A stretch of 64,000 nt of DNA, taken from Bradyrhizobium erythrophlei (GTDB taxonomy: Bacteria; Pseudomonadota; Alphaproteobacteria; Rhizobiales; Xanthobacteraceae). Under the pieces are notes generated by a model. That model saw nothing but the letters and a program-made list of their open reading frames with translations. It was not told where the DNA came from and made no database searches. The DNA lies in NCBI RefSeq assembly GCF_900129505.1, contig NZ_LT670818.1, positions 8,527,001-8,591,000 of the forward strand, given 5' to 3'. Positions within the stretch are counted from its first letter, which is position 1, and each line of letters starts with the position of its first letter. A program made the translations under genes and the position numbers. Positions 38,042 to 47,709 of this stretch are shown in pieces.

Positions 38042-39502
38042 TCACGAATATTGCATCACCCCGTCATCGACCTTGCCCAGGCGCAGCGTGACGATGTCGA
38101 GCGCGTAATTCTGATAGAGCCGCCATGGCCGCTTCGAGCCTTGTTTCGGCATTTTCGCGATTGAGCGCTGCACGTAGCCCGACGAAAAGTTCAGCGACGG
38201 CAATTCGGTGATCGTGGGATCCACATTGTGCGGCATGCATTTCTTGTAGCCGTGCCGGTCCATGTAATTGATCAGGCGGCAGACGTATTCGCAGGTCAGG
38301 TCGCATTTCAGCGTCCACGACGCGTTGGTGTAGCCGAACGAGGCCGCGAGATTGGGCACGTCCGAATACATCATGCCCTTGTAGTTCAGCGTCCTGGCGA
38401 AATCGACCGTGCGGCCATCGACGGCAACCTCCATACCGCCGAGCACCTGCAGAACGAGGCCGGTGGCGGTGACGATGATGTCGGCTTCGAGCTCGCTGCC
38501 GTCCTTCAGCTTGATGCCGCTCTCGGTGAATGTGTCGATTTCATTGGTGACGACGGAGGCGCGCTTTTCCCTGATCGCCTTGAACAGGTCACCGTCCGGC
38601 ACCAGGCACAGCCGCTGATCCCAGGGATTGTAGCGCGGCGTGAAATGGGAGGCGATGTCGTAGTCGGGACCGAGCGCGATTCTGACGCCGCCGAGGATCA
38701 GCTCCTTGACGCGCGCGGGCTTCCGCCTGGAGAGCTGGAAGAAATACATCCCCCACAGCACGTTGCGCCAGCGGATCAGATGGTAGGCGAGTTTCGAGGG
38801 CAGACGCGCCCGCAATTTGTTGGCGACGGGATCCTGCGCCGGGCGCGAGACCACATAGGTCGGCGAGCGCTGCAGCATGGTGACGTGGCCGGCTTTCTTC
38901 GCCATCTCCGGCACCAGCGTCACCGCGGTCGCACCGGAGCCGATCACCACCACGCCTTTTCCCGCGTAGTCGAGATCATCGGGCCATTTCTGCGGATGGA
39001 CGATGCGGCCGGCGAAATTGTCGCGGCCCGAAAATTCCGGCGTGTAGCCTTCCTCGTATTTGTAATAGCCCGAGCACATGAACAGGAAATTGCAGGTGAA
39101 GCGCACCAGCTCCGTGCCGCCCTCGCCCACTTTGCGCTCGGCCTCGATGGTCCAGCACGCGTCGGGAGATGACCATGAGGCGCGCTTGACCCGGTGGTTG
39201 AAGCGGATCTTCTTGTCGATGCCGTTCTCGACCGCCGTCTCGCGGACATAGTTCAGGATCTGCGGCCCGTCGGCGATCGCCTTCGCCTCGGTCCACGGCT
39301 TGAACGAATAGCCCAGCGTGAACATGTCGCTGTCGGAGCGGATGCCGGGATAGCGGAACAGGTCCCAGGTGCCGCCGATGCAGTCGCGGCCCTCGAGAAT
39401 GGCAAAACGCTTGCCGGGACACTTCTGCTGCAAGTGATACCCCGCGCCGATGCCGGACAGCCCGGCGCCGACGATCAGCACGTCGAAATGTTCATGTTGC
39501 AT
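38042..39502 (-). CDS. Baeyer-Villiger-type flavin monooxygenase
   Basis: A 486-residue FAD/NADPH monooxygenase. FAD Rossmann motif VGAGLSGIGAGYHL is at residue 11, the Baeyer-Villiger fingerprint FAGRIVHPQKWPDD (F-x-G-x3-H-x3-W-P) near 163, and the NADPH motif VIGSGATAVTL follows near 186. The GGTWDLFRYPGIRSDSDM block is typical of class B enzymes acting on ketones. Its neighbours suggest no pathway, so the substrate is unknown. Confidence 0.9.
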   Translation of the reverse strand: MQHEHFDVLIVGAGLSGIGAGYHLQQKCPGKRFAILEGRDCIGGTWDLFRYPGIRSDSDMFTLGYSFKPWTEAKAIADGPQILNYVRETAVENGIDKKIRFNHRVKRASWSSPDACWTIEAERKVGEGGTELVRFTCNFLFMCSGYYKYEEGYTPEFSGRDNFAGRIVHPQKWPDDLDYAGKGVVVIGSGATAVTLVPEMAKKAGHVTMLQRSPTYVVSRPAQDPVANKLRARLPSKLAYHLIRWRNVLWGMYFFQLSRRKPARVKELILGGVRIALGPDYDIASHFTPRYNPWDQRLCLVPDGDLFKAIREKRASVVTNEIDTFTESGIKLKDGSELEADIIVTATGLVLQVLGGMEVAVDGRTVDFARTLNYKGMMYSDVPNLAASFGYTNASWTLKCDLTCEYVCRLINYMDRHGYKKCMPHNVDPTITELPSLNFSSGYVQRSIAKMPKQGSKRPWRLYQNYALDIVTLRLGKVDDGVMQYS

Positions 39503-39594
39503 ATAGCGGTCTCCGAAAGCTGGACTGTCCGACCGCTAAGGCGGTTAGTCAATCGGCAAAGCCGGAGAAAAACCGCAGCCGCGCAGGCCAAAAG

Positions 39595-40848
39595 TCACGA
39601 ACTTGGCTGGAGCTGACCGCCAGCGGCGCGACGGCGCTCCGCCGCCAGACGCAGCAGCAGCAGGAACACCGGAACAATAAACACGGGTCCGACGGGAATT
39701 CCCACGAATTTGCCGACCGGAGCGGTCACCAGCGGCAAGAGCAGGATCATGGCCATTGCAGCCCGGATCCATTGCACTGGAACTTTTGAACGCGCTTCTT
39801 CCATGTGCAGCCACACCACGACGAACGCGCCCATCACAAGGTCATAATCCTGCAGATAGGGCGTCGCGAGACAGGTACCGACAATGACCATGGCGTTGCG
39901 GATATGAGCTTCGTCGTTGCGCAGCCATGATCGTGCGACGAAGAACGCCGCGACCAGCGCGCTCGCCGCCTGCACCGCGTAGGACATCCCGACGCCTGCG
40001 CCGAGGTGAAGCGCAAACACGAACACCGACACCATGCGGTGCGATACGCCGGCGCCATCTTCCAGGATCACCGCCCGCAGCACCGCGACGTTGTGCTGGT
40101 AGTGCAGCCAGGCATCAACGCCGTAGACGGCGACGCTTGCAGCCGCCAGCAGCATGGCGGTCGCAGCCGCCACGACGATCACGAGCCAGCGCCGGCCTGC
40201 AAGCAGCGCAAACGGCAGCATCAGGGCCAGATGCGGCTTGTAGGCCATCAGGCCCAACAGGATGCCGGCGACGACCGGCCGGCGATCGACCAGCATCAGC
40301 CCGCCGCCCAGCAAGGCCGCCGTCATCGCGCCGTTCTGCCCGCCTACGGCACTGACGAAAAGCGCCGGCGTCGCAATCGACAGCAGCAAGACACCTTCGC
40401 TGCCGGTGAGCTTCAGCGCACGATAAAACGCATACCAGGTCGCGGAAAGCCACACGAACAGCGCGGGCACATAGGGAATCAGCGCCAGTGGCAGCGTCAT
40501 GAGCAGCATCAACGGCGGATAGGAATAGTGATAATATTGTATCGTCTGCGCGGTGACCGACTGCTCGAAGACGTGGAACGCGGCGAAGTCGTAGACTTCG
40601 GCGACGCGGCCATGCAGTGCGAGAAAAGAACCGGACCAGTAATTGACGAAGTCGTCGCCGAACGGACGGCCCAGGCCGTTGCTCAGGCCGTCTTTGGTCT
40701 GCTGCAGCAGGTCGACCGGGTAGGCGACGAAGGCGAGACCGATCCAGAGCCACGCAATGATGCGAAGGCGCACCGGGTTCATCAGCAAGCCTGCATCGGT
40801 CCCCGACGACAGCGCAGGAATTTTTGCAGCTTGATCCACCGAGGTCAT
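39595..40848 (-). CDS. GT87-family (DUF2029) membrane glycosyltransferase-like protein
   Basis: A 417-residue polytopic protein with about ten hydrophobic segments. The first loop carries GRPFGDDFVNYWSG with the acidic pair expected of a GT-C catalytic site, and YHYSYPPLMLL follows, the usual pattern of GT87 polyprenyl-phosphate-mannose-dependent transferases. ATG 40848 is taken as the start; a GTG four codons upstream is possible. It is separated from ahcY by that gene's terminator. Its acceptor is unknown. Confidence 0.78.
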   Translation of the reverse strand: MTSVDQAAKIPALSSGTDAGLLMNPVRLRIIAWLWIGLAFVAYPVDLLQQTKDGLSNGLGRPFGDDFVNYWSGSFLALHGRVAEVYDFAAFHVFEQSVTAQTIQYYHYSYPPLMLLMTLPLALIPYVPALFVWLSATWYAFYRALKLTGSEGVLLLSIATPALFVSAVGGQNGAMTAALLGGGLMLVDRRPVVAGILLGLMAYKPHLALMLPFALLAGRRWLVIVVAAATAMLLAAASVAVYGVDAWLHYQHNVAVLRAVILEDGAGVSHRMVSVFVFALHLGAGVGMSYAVQAASALVAAFFVARSWLRNDEAHIRNAMVIVGTCLATPYLQDYDLVMGAFVVVWLHMEEARSKVPVQWIRAAMAMILLLPLVTAPVGKFVGIPVGPVFIVPVFLLLLRLAAERRRAAGGQLQPSS

Positions 40849-40953
40849 GGCCGGCCCCACCGATTGCGCGCTGAACGTGCAACATGCGGCAAGAGCGTTA
40901 GCGCCCCGTTAAAGATCCAGCCTGTTCGAATCGTCGCGCGCTGCAGCTTCAGC

Positions 40954-40983
40954 ACAAAAAGCCCCGCATCGCTGCGGGGCTGT
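40954..40983 (-). terminator. Rho-independent terminator of ahcY
   Basis: The stem AGCCCCGCA / TGCGGGGCT (40960-40968 with 40973-40981) with a four-base loop is followed on the minus strand by TTTTT. Confidence 0.88.
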
Positions 40984-41001
40984 TCCGTGCCGATACCTCG
41001 C

Positions 41002-42435
41002 TCAATACCGGTAATGATCCGCCTTGAACGGGCCTTCCGGCTTGACGCCGATATACTCGGCCTGGTCGGGCCGCAACTGGGTCAGCTTCACCCCGATCTT
41101 GGACAGATGCAGCCGCGCCACCTTCTCGTCCAGCGACTTCGGCAGCACGTAGACCTTCTTTGCGTATTTGCCGTCCTTGTTGTTGGCGAACAGCTCGATC
41201 TGCGCCAGCGTCTGGTTGGTGAAGGAGGCCGACATCACGAAGCTCGGATGGCCCATGGCATTGCCGAGGTTCACGAGGCGGCCCTCCGACAACAGGATGA
41301 TGCGGTGCTTGTCGGGGAATTCGATCTCGTCGACCTGCGGCTTGATGTTGGTCCACTTCAGATTGCGCAAATGCGCGATCTGGATCTCGTTGTCGAAGTG
41401 ACCGATGTTGCAAACGATGGCGCGGTCCTTCATCGCGCGCATGTGCTCGATGGTGATGATGTCCTTGTTGCCGGTGGCGGTGACGAAGATGTCGGCGCGC
41501 GGTGCGGCGTCTTCCATGGTGACGACTTCGTAGCCTTCCATCGCCGCCTGCAGCGCGCAGATCGGATCGACCTCGGACACCAGGACACGGCAGCCGGCCT
41601 GGCGCAGCGACGCCGCCGAGCCCTTGCCGACGTCGCCGAAACCGGCGACCATCGCCACCTTGCCCGACATCATCACGTCGGTGCCGCGGCGGATGCCGTC
41701 GACCAGCGATTCGCGGCAGCCATAGAGATTGTCGAACTTCGATTTCGTCACGCTGTCGTTGACGTTGATCGCCGGGAACAGCAGCTTGCCTTCCTTCTCC
41801 ATGTTGTAGAGCCGGTGCACGCCCGTGGTGGTCTCTTCCGAAACGCCTTTGATATTCTTTGCGATCTCGGCGAAGTAGCCCTTCGGCTTTTCCCTCAAGA
41901 GCTTCTTGATCAGCGCGAAGAAGACTGTCTCTTCTTCCGACTCCGGCTTGTCCAGGAATTTGACGTCGCCCTGCTCGGCGCGCAGGCCGTGATGCACCAG
42001 CATGGTGGCGTCGCCGCCGTCATCGAGGATCATGTTGGGCGTGCCGCCGCCGTGCCAGTCGAACAGCTTTGCGGTGTAGTCCCAATATTCCGCGAGGCTC
42101 TCGCCCTTCACCGCGAACACGGGAATGCCGGCCGCTGCGATCGCGGCCGCGGCGTGATCCTGGGTCGAATAGATGTTGCAGGAGACCCAGCGGATGTCGG
42201 CCCCCAACGCCGCCAGCGTCTCGATCAGCACCGCGGTCTGGATCGTCATGTGCAGCGAGCCGGCGATGCGCGCGCCCTTCAAAGGCTGCTTCGGACCATA
42301 TTCCTCGCGCGTCGCCATCAGGCCGGGCATCTCGGTTTCAGCCAGCGAAATCTCCTTGCGGCCGAACTCGGCGAGCGAGATGTCCTTGACGATGTAGTCG
42401 GTGAAGGCGGGCTTCTTGGCGGTGGCGGTTGTCAT
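41002..42435 (-). CDS. ahcY: Adenosylhomocysteinase
   Basis: Hydrolyses S-adenosylhomocysteine to adenosine and homocysteine, removing the inhibitor left by methyltransferases. [15 protein letters not shown] is at the N terminus, the NAD-binding [10 protein letters not shown] and the substrate-site [12 protein letters not shown] are intact, and the C terminus is PFKADHYRY. With 477 residues it has the insertion usual for bacterial enzymes. The start ATG 42435 has AGGA upstream. It is downstream of metK on the same strand and has its own terminator. Confidence 0.97.
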   Translation of the reverse strand: MTTATAKKPAFTDYIVKDISLAEFGRKEISLAETEMPGLMATREEYGPKQPLKGARIAGSLHMTIQTAVLIETLAALGADIRWVSCNIYSTQDHAAAAIAAAGIPVFAVKGESLAEYWDYTAKLFDWHGGGTPNMILDDGGDATMLVHHGLRAEQGDVKFLDKPESEEETVFFALIKKLLREKPKGYFAEIAKNIKGVSEETTTGVHRLYNMEKEGKLLFPAINVNDSVTKSKFDNLYGCRESLVDGIRRGTDVMMSGKVAMVAGFGDVGKGSAASLRQAGCRVLVSEVDPICALQAAMEGYEVVTMEDAAPRADIFVTATGNKDIITIEHMRAMKDRAIVCNIGHFDNEIQIAHLRNLKWTNIKPQVDEIEFPDKHRIILLSEGRLVNLGNAMGHPSFVMSASFTNQTLAQIELFANNKDGKYAKKVYVLPKSLDEKVARLHLSKIGVKLTQLRPDQAEYIGVKPEGPFKADHYRY

Positions 42436-42538
42436 ATGTTTTTTCCTAACACGGTGAATTCGGGTCTCTCGTACCAAACGAAACTGGACGCTTTGTGACG
42501 CTATCTGCTCCCTCGGCCCGCCTCTTGCGGGAAGAGGG

Positions 42539-42714
42539 CAACGGCGGCCTACGGCCGCCGTTCTTCATCTGAGAACGCCAATGCGAAAGTACCGGCTGCG
42601 GTGAGGGGCTACTGCCGCAAACACGGCGATAGCGGCGTACGCGGAGGCTCCCCCTCACCCGTTCGCCTTCGGCTCACGACCTCTCCCCGCACGCGGGGGA
42701 GAGGCAAGAAAGAA
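42539..42714. repeat. Palindromic intergenic elements between metK and ahcY
   Basis: Two strong hairpins: AACGGCGGCC (42541-42550) with GGCCGCCGTT (42554-42563), and CTCTCCCC with the complementary GGGGAGAG in 42680-42705. The second looks like a common dispersed repeat of this group. They could act as terminators or mRNA stabilisers between the two genes. No known SAM or SAH riboswitch consensus was recognised here. Confidence 0.55.
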
Positions 42715-43911
42715 TTACACCGCGCGCTTGAGCGCTTCGGCCAGGTCGGTTTTCTCCCACGAGAATCCACCCTCATTGTCCGGCGTACGGCCGAAATGTC
42801 CGTAGGACGAGGTGCGCGCATAGATCGGCCTGTTGAGATCGAGATGCTTGCGAATGCCGCGCGGCGTCAAATCCATCGTCTCGGCGACCGCCTTCTCGAG
42901 CTTGTCCTCGGGCACCTTTCCGGTGCCGTGGGTATCGATATAGATCGACAACGGCCGCGCCACGCCGATCGCGTAAGCGAGTTGCAGCGTGGCACGGTCG
43001 GCAAGACCGGCAGCGACGATGTTCTTGGCCACATAGCGCGCGGCGTAAGCCGCCGATCGATCCACCTTGGTCGGGTCCTTGCCGGAGAACGCGCCGCCGC
43101 CATGCGGGGCCGCACCGCCATAGGTGTCGACGATGATCTTGCGGCCGGTGAGACCGGTGTCGCCGTCGGGGCCGCCGATGTAGAACTTGCCGGTGGGATT
43201 GATGTGCCAGATGGTCTTGCCGTTGATCCAGTCTTTCGGCAGCGCTTCGCGCACATAGGGTTCGACGCGGTCGCGAACCTGGTTCGAGGTCATGTCCTCG
43301 ACCAGATGCTGATGCGAGACCACGATCTCGCGCACGCCGACCGGCTTGCCGTTCTCATATTGCACGGTGACCTGGCTCTTGGAGTCGGGGCCGAGCACCT
43401 TTTCCCTGCCGGAGTGCCGGGCTTCCGAGATCAGCCGCAAGATCTTGTGGGCGTAGAAAATCGGCGCCGGCATCAAGTCAGGGGTTTCATTTGTGGCGTA
43501 GCCGAACATGATGCCCTGATCGCCCGCGCCTTCTTCCTTGTTGGTGCCCGGCTGCAGCGCATCGACGCCCTGCGCGATGTCGGCGGATTGCGGATGCAGC
43601 AGGATCTCGATGTCGCAGGTCTTCCAGTGGAAGCCTTCCTGCTCGTAGCCGATGTCCTTGATCGCCTCGCGCACCACGCTTTCGATCTGTTCGTTGGTGA
43701 CCGACTCGGGACCGCGGGTCTCGCCTGCGATCACCACCTTGTTGGTGGTGGCAAGCGTTTCGCAAGCCGCGCGGATGGCCCAGGGATCGATACCTGCCTT
43801 CGGGCCTTCGCGGAAAAACAGATCGACGATCTCGTCGGAAATCCTGTCGCAGACCTTGTCCGGATGGCCCTCGGAAACCGATTCACTGGTGAAAAGATAT
43901 GACGCGCGCAT
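42715..43911 (-). CDS. metK: S-adenosylmethionine synthetase
   Basis: Makes S-adenosylmethionine from methionine and [17 protein letters not shown] is at the N terminus, [12 protein letters not shown] follows near residue 130 and the P-loop-like [16 protein letters not shown] near 275. At 398 residues it is of normal length. ATG 43911 is chosen with AAGGGG eight bases before it. It follows the HTH/methyltransferase-like gene and a short hairpin, and precedes ahcY, so the SAM cycle genes are clustered. Confidence 0.97.
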   Translation of the reverse strand: MRASYLFTSESVSEGHPDKVCDRISDEIVDLFFREGPKAGIDPWAIRAACETLATTNKVVIAGETRGPESVTNEQIESVVREAIKDIGYEQEGFHWKTCDIEILLHPQSADIAQGVDALQPGTNKEEGAGDQGIMFGYATNETPDLMPAPIFYAHKILRLISEARHSGREKVLGPDSKSQVTVQYENGKPVGVREIVVSHQHLVEDMTSNQVRDRVEPYVREALPKDWINGKTIWHINPTGKFYIGGPDGDTGLTGRKIIVDTYGGAAPHGGGAFSGKDPTKVDRSAAYAARYVAKNIVAAGLADRATLQLAYAIGVARPLSIYIDTHGTGKVPEDKLEKAVAETMDLTPRGIRKHLDLNRPIYARTSSYGHFGRTPDNEGGFSWEKTDLAEALKRAV

Positions 43912-43927
43912 CAACCAACCCCTTTAT

Positions 43928-43944
43928 TCCGCCAGGCCCTGGCG
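43928..43944. promoter_or_regulatory. Short hairpin in the metK leader
   Basis: Perfect seven-base arms CCGCCAG and CTGGCGG surround a three-base loop, 17 bases upstream of the metK start. On the minus strand it is not followed by a T run, so it is more likely a leader structure than a terminator. Confidence 0.4.
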
Positions 43945-43968
43945 GCCCTTTCATGCTGTCCTGAAATG

Positions 43969-45324
43969 TCAGTCCCGACGGCGCGAGATGACGTAGGATT
44001 CGTCGTAAAACCAGAGCCCGTTATGCTTGCGCAAAACCTCTCTGACGGCATCGAGATAACCGCCGCTTTGGGTCATTTCCGTCAACCGGTCGTCTTCGAT
44101 CTGGGCGACATACACCGCCGCGTTCCATGCTGCAAAGGCCGTGGAGGTTCCGATCGAGCCGGTGACCTCGTTTGGCAACGCTTCCATATCATAACGGAAG
44201 ATCGAACGGTTATCGGCATATGCATTAAAATTAAGGTCGCGGGCCGCCGATCCCAGCTCGTATTTCACCGCGCGCAATAGCTCATGGCGGCTGACCGCGA
44301 AAGGATTTTCTCCAGGCCATACTGCCTGAATAATCTCCATCCCCGGGTCCTGGCCGTGAGAGTGAATTCCGATCAAACGCCCCCCCGCCCGCAGCGCCCG
44401 CGCCAGGGGCGCAATGATGCGTTTTGCACGGAAATTTACCGAAGATTTGGCCCGGTAGGGCTGGGAAGCGATAATCAGGTCGAAATTGGCCTCGGTCCGG
44501 CCGGCCCGCGGGATGATCTGATCGAGCAGAAAACTGTGGTCCTCCCGGTACAGCACGATCGCGACCGGCCGCTCATAGAGCGGCATACCCGAGCGCGGGC
44601 TGACATTGGCCCGCCAGTTCTGCTCCAGAAATGGCTTGAGTTCGGCGATTTGGGCCTCGAATTCGCCCGAGGAGGCCCCGCGCAGGGGAACTTCGTGCCA
44701 GATCGTGCTGGCAGCCGCGGCAGTCGAGACCGGGGTCAGCCAGGGGGCCTCGGCGTAATACATGTTGGTCAGCACGAATACGGTAGCCGGATGCTCGAAC
44801 AGCCGGTCCGGCACCTTTTCCAGGGTCAGCCGGACGTCCTCGAGGCTGAGCTCCTTGCCGGCGATATAGAACGGCATATGCGGAAAACGGCCGTGCATCG
44901 AGCGCATCACCCGCGCCAGCACGGTGCCGTCGCCCACGCCGGCGTCGAACACCCGAAGCGCCGGCGGACGGGGGTGAATGCTGCCAAATTCCAGCCCGGC
45001 CCGCTCGGCGATCACCCGTTTTTCGCTGCAGGTATGGACGAACAGCAGGTATTTCTGCCGGTTCTCGAAAAACCGGAAATTGCTGCGGGGATCGCGCTTT
45101 TCGGGTGGGACCTGCAGGCCGCGCGGCGGGGCCACCCCGCCCGGCATCGAGGCCGCGATATAGGCCTGGATCCGGTCCAGCGTGTCGATGGTGATTCGCT
45201 TGCCCTCGCGCAGGCGGTGCACCAGCTTGCCGTCATTGACCGCGCGGCGGCCGAAGGTCGATTCCGCCATATCCGCCTGGCGGCAGAATTCGGAAATTTC
45301 CTTGAGAATCTCGTCGTTTTTCAT
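43969..45324 (-). CDS. HTH plus methyltransferase-like protein beside metK
   Basis: A 451-residue protein. Residues 1-65 look like a lambda-repressor-like helix-turn-helix (MAESTFGRRAVNDGKLVHRL). The rest has a SAM-binding-type motif FDAGVGDGTVLARVM near 125 and a later FDLIIASQPYR that resembles the N/D-P-P-Y region of methyltransferases, here SQPYR. I do not know its substrate. It sits directly upstream of metK and ahcY on the same strand, which suggests a link to methylation, either as enzyme or as regulator. Confidence 0.65.
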   Translation of the reverse strand: MKNDEILKEISEFCRQADMAESTFGRRAVNDGKLVHRLREGKRITIDTLDRIQAYIAASMPGGVAPPRGLQVPPEKRDPRSNFRFFENRQKYLLFVHTCSEKRVIAERAGLEFGSIHPRPPALRVFDAGVGDGTVLARVMRSMHGRFPHMPFYIAGKELSLEDVRLTLEKVPDRLFEHPATVFVLTNMYYAEAPWLTPVSTAAAASTIWHEVPLRGASSGEFEAQIAELKPFLEQNWRANVSPRSGMPLYERPVAIVLYREDHSFLLDQIIPRAGRTEANFDLIIASQPYRAKSSVNFRAKRIIAPLARALRAGGRLIGIHSHGQDPGMEIIQAVWPGENPFAVSRHELLRAVKYELGSAARDLNFNAYADNRSIFRYDMEALPNEVTGSIGTSTAFAAWNAAVYVAQIEDDRLTEMTQSGGYLDAVREVLRKHNGLWFYDESYVISRRRD

Positions 45325-46093
45325 CGGGGCGGAGGATTGGGCCGGTTGGGTGGGCAGCGGCGGGTCGGCGGGGGTGTCCTACCATCATCTGCCCAACGGG
45401 GGAAACGATTCGCCCGCGCCTCCGTCATGGCGACGGCCAGATACACTTTCGCGATCTCGCCGCATGTTTCGCGCGAGGTTTGGCCTGCTCGTTCCGCCCT
45501 CCTCAGCAGAGGGCGCAGGGAATGCCGGGCGCCCGATGCGCCCGATAGCCGCGTGTGCAATGGTAGCGATAGAACGCACACGCGTTAGTCAGGTCACACC
45601 GGAAATCGCCCGGCATTCCCCGCGCAATGGTTTACGGCTTGCTTCGTGCTCTTCCCGGCGATCGGGCTTTTTTGTCACCGTCACCCCTGAGAAGCTTGCT
45701 TCTCACGAGCTTGACGCCAGCGTCGAGGCGTCAGAACCACACGACTTCGCCGTCCGCCTCGGGCGCCCTCGTCTCAAGCGCCATCCGCGTCCACCGCATC
45801 CTGTCCCGCGTCCGTGACGATCTCGAGCCGCCCCTCTGTGGGACAGGACGGCCGCGTTATTAAAGTGATTTGCGTCTTCGGAAAATCAGAATATTTTTTC
45901 AACCAGGGCTGGACAGGGCAAATCAGCTTGATCCGTCACGGCAAATTCGATTTTAGGTGCAAGTCGAATTCTGCCTGTCGGCCATATCAGTGGACTTCCG
46001 CCACCGCACGCGAAACGAAAGCTGTGCTACCAGCGCAAAGTCGCATTCAAGCGGCGGCGGAGGTCCTTATCCTGATCTCCGAAGCCCAGCCGT
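45325..46093. other. 769-base intergenic region, no gene
   Basis: None of the frames here looks like a real protein. The first 300 bases hold a nested palindrome (listed separately). The rest includes lower-GC sequence around 45860-46000 and probably the regulatory region of the methyltransferase-like gene. Confidence 0.55.
45518..45620. repeat. Nested palindromic intergenic element
   Basis: Outer perfect 14-base arms GGGAATGCCGGGCG (45518-45531) and CGCCCGGCATTCCC (45607-45620) enclose inner nine-base arms CGCGTGTGC (45550-45558) and GCACACGCG (45576-45584). The RNA would fold into a long two-tier hairpin. I believe similar elements are dispersed in Bradyrhizobium-type genomes, but this was not checked. 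Confidence 0.7.
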
Positions 46094-47344
46094 TTAGCCT
46101 GCACAGCCCGCCTTTTTCAACTTGTCCTGGGCACCCTGCCGACTCATGCCCTCCTTGGCGACCCAGTATAACCAGGTATAGTAACATTCATCCTTGGTGA
46201 ACGGCTTGGCGTCCGGCTCGGAACAGCCCTCACTCGCGAGTTTCATCCGGGCAGCCATTACTATTCTCCAATCACGGTCTCCCGCCTCGGCCTTGTCGGT
46301 CCCGACCGAGGACATATCGGTACCGGACGCGGTCAGGTTTTTGACTTGTTCGAGCGCGCGACGACACTGCTCGGCGGCCATATCCGGCTGTTTCGAGTTT
46401 GATGCTGTCCCTGATTGAGTATTGGTTTCGCGAAGCGGATGACAGCGACCTTCTTGCCTGGTGCGATCGACCCGCGCGTTGAGCGCGTCGCGCCGACGCA
46501 GCAGCTCATCCGCCTGTTTGACGTCATCGGCACGCAGGAAAAACTTCGCGGCCTGAAGGTAGTCCTCGGCAGCCGTCGTGAAGCCCTCACAGCCGGGATC
46601 GTTTTCCTCAGCGGCCTTTGCCGCGCTCAAGTAGAATGCTCCGTCGCGAAGGTTGTTGTCGCGATCCGGGTCGGGCGTTTCGGCCGCGGGCGGTGCTTGC
46701 GCTTCACGGAGGATGCTCTGTTCCAGGGCGGTATCGCCCGCACGATGCGCGGCTTCAGCAGCCTTTTTGTATCCGTATTTAGAAAGCTCGGGATCCTTTT
46801 TACGGTTCAATCGGGCGACGTCACGGTCGGCAACGGCGTCCTTGCAGTTGGTGGCCGCTGGGCTCGAGTCCTTCGTGCCCGTGATATCGCTGCAAGACTG
46901 GGCCTGCCGGGGCCTGCTGTTCGAAACAGAAGGAACTGCTGGGGCGGGTGGTGCGCCCGACAGCCGTGACTTCGACCCCGGCTGCGATTTGGTGTCCGAA
47001 CTCATAGCAGGAGCTGGTCCCGAGCGCGTAATCGTACAGCACCCGCCAGACATTGTTTTTCCATCTGCGTGCAGCCGATGTTGCGTCGTGACGCCGTTGT
47101 CAACGTTCACCGTTATTGTGTCACCCGCGCACGTCCAAGTACCGCCGGGCGTACACATCGGACAAGTCACTTGCGTTCTTCCGTTGGGGAGAATCAAGGA
47201 AGGGTAGGTTTGGCCTGTTGCTTCGACGCGTACCGTCCAACTACCAACGAACTTGCTGGCGCAACTCGCGGGCGGCGCCGCGCTGGTAGCGCCTACGGCA
47301 AGCCAGAAAGAGAAAAACAACAGGCCTGATACGAAACGTTTCAA
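46094..47344 (-). CDS. Secreted protein with Cys-rich N-terminal domain, function unknown
   Basis: A 416-residue protein. TTG 47344 has GGGAGG five bases before it and begins a signal peptide (KRFVSGLLFFSFWLAVGATSA). After cleavage comes a Cys-rich beta domain (CPMCTPGGTWTC near residue 68), a Pro/Ser linker, then helical TPR-like or coiled segments (about 165-300) and a C-terminal helix-turn-helix-like SRQGAQDKLKKAGC. I do not recognise the family. It marks the edge of the accessory region. Confidence 0.6.
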   Translation of the reverse strand: MKRFVSGLLFFSFWLAVGATSAAPPASCASKFVGSWTVRVEATGQTYPSLILPNGRTQVTCPMCTPGGTWTCAGDTITVNVDNGVTTQHRLHADGKTMSGGCCTITRSGPAPAMSSDTKSQPGSKSRLSGAPPAPAVPSVSNSRPRQAQSCSDITGTKDSSPAATNCKDAVADRDVARLNRKKDPELSKYGYKKAAEAAHRAGDTALEQSILREAQAPPAAETPDPDRDNNLRDGAFYLSAAKAAEENDPGCEGFTTAAEDYLQAAKFFLRADDVKQADELLRRRDALNARVDRTRQEGRCHPLRETNTQSGTASNSKQPDMAAEQCRRALEQVKNLTASGTDMSSVGTDKAEAGDRDWRIVMAARMKLASEGCSEPDAKPFTKDECYYTWLYWVAKEGMSRQGAQDKLKKAGCAG

Positions 47345-47522
47345 ATAGACCTCCCGCAAAGCCGAGCCACGCGGATGTTAGGTGAGCTTCGGACCGGAGC
47401 ACAAGCCTTGCGAGAGGTGGAAAGGGCTCAAGGCACATCATCCGCGGCCGGCAAAAGTCATTTGGTGGCTATTTTTCAAAATCAGCGATAGGGGCCGCCG
47501 GCTTTCCCCGTTCGCGGCGCGG

Positions 47523-47607
47523 CGACGCAGAAGATGACCCGCGATTTCCCGCGCGACGCGGCGCGTGCGCAGGTCGCGGTGGTCTATTACGCCGGCCACG
47601 GGTCCAG
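47523..47607 (+). pseudogene. Internal fragment of a caspase-like (peptidase C14) gene
   Basis: About 85 bases match 59756-59843, encoding TQKMTRDF and the catalytic-His block VVYYAGHG. A one-base loss follows at the GHG codon and the match stops where repeat R1 begins. Nothing of the rest of the gene remains on the 5' side. Confidence 0.8.
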
Positions 47608-47690
47608 CGCGTAGGGTGGGTTAGCGCAGCGTAACCCACCTATTTTTCATCCGGCGAAAGGCGGATTACGCCTTTGGCTAATCCGCCCTA
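47607..47690. repeat. Palindromic repeat R1
   Basis: GGTGGGTTA and TAACCCACC flank GCGCAGCG, and GGCGGATT and AATCCGCC pair around the second half. Nearly identical to R2 at 49217-49304 in the same orientation. Confidence 0.85.
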
Positions 47691-47709
47691 AGGGCTACGA
47701 GCTACGACA

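Noticed and set aside
40006..42498. An 830-codon plus-strand open frame
   Set aside because: It is antisense to the GT87-like gene and ahcY, is rich in His, Arg and Gln with no known motif, and follows from the high GC of the codons in those genes.
42436..42714. A SAM or SAH riboswitch between metK and ahcY
   Set aside because: The strong hairpins here do not match any riboswitch consensus I can recall; they look like dispersed palindromes or terminators.
42601..43902. A 433-codon plus-strand open frame opposite metK
   Set aside because: Antisense to a clear metK; no protein-like motif.
44284..45588. A 434-codon plus-strand open frame opposite the HTH/methyltransferase-like gene
   Set aside because: The minus-strand frame has recognisable motifs and a natural composition; the plus-strand one does not.
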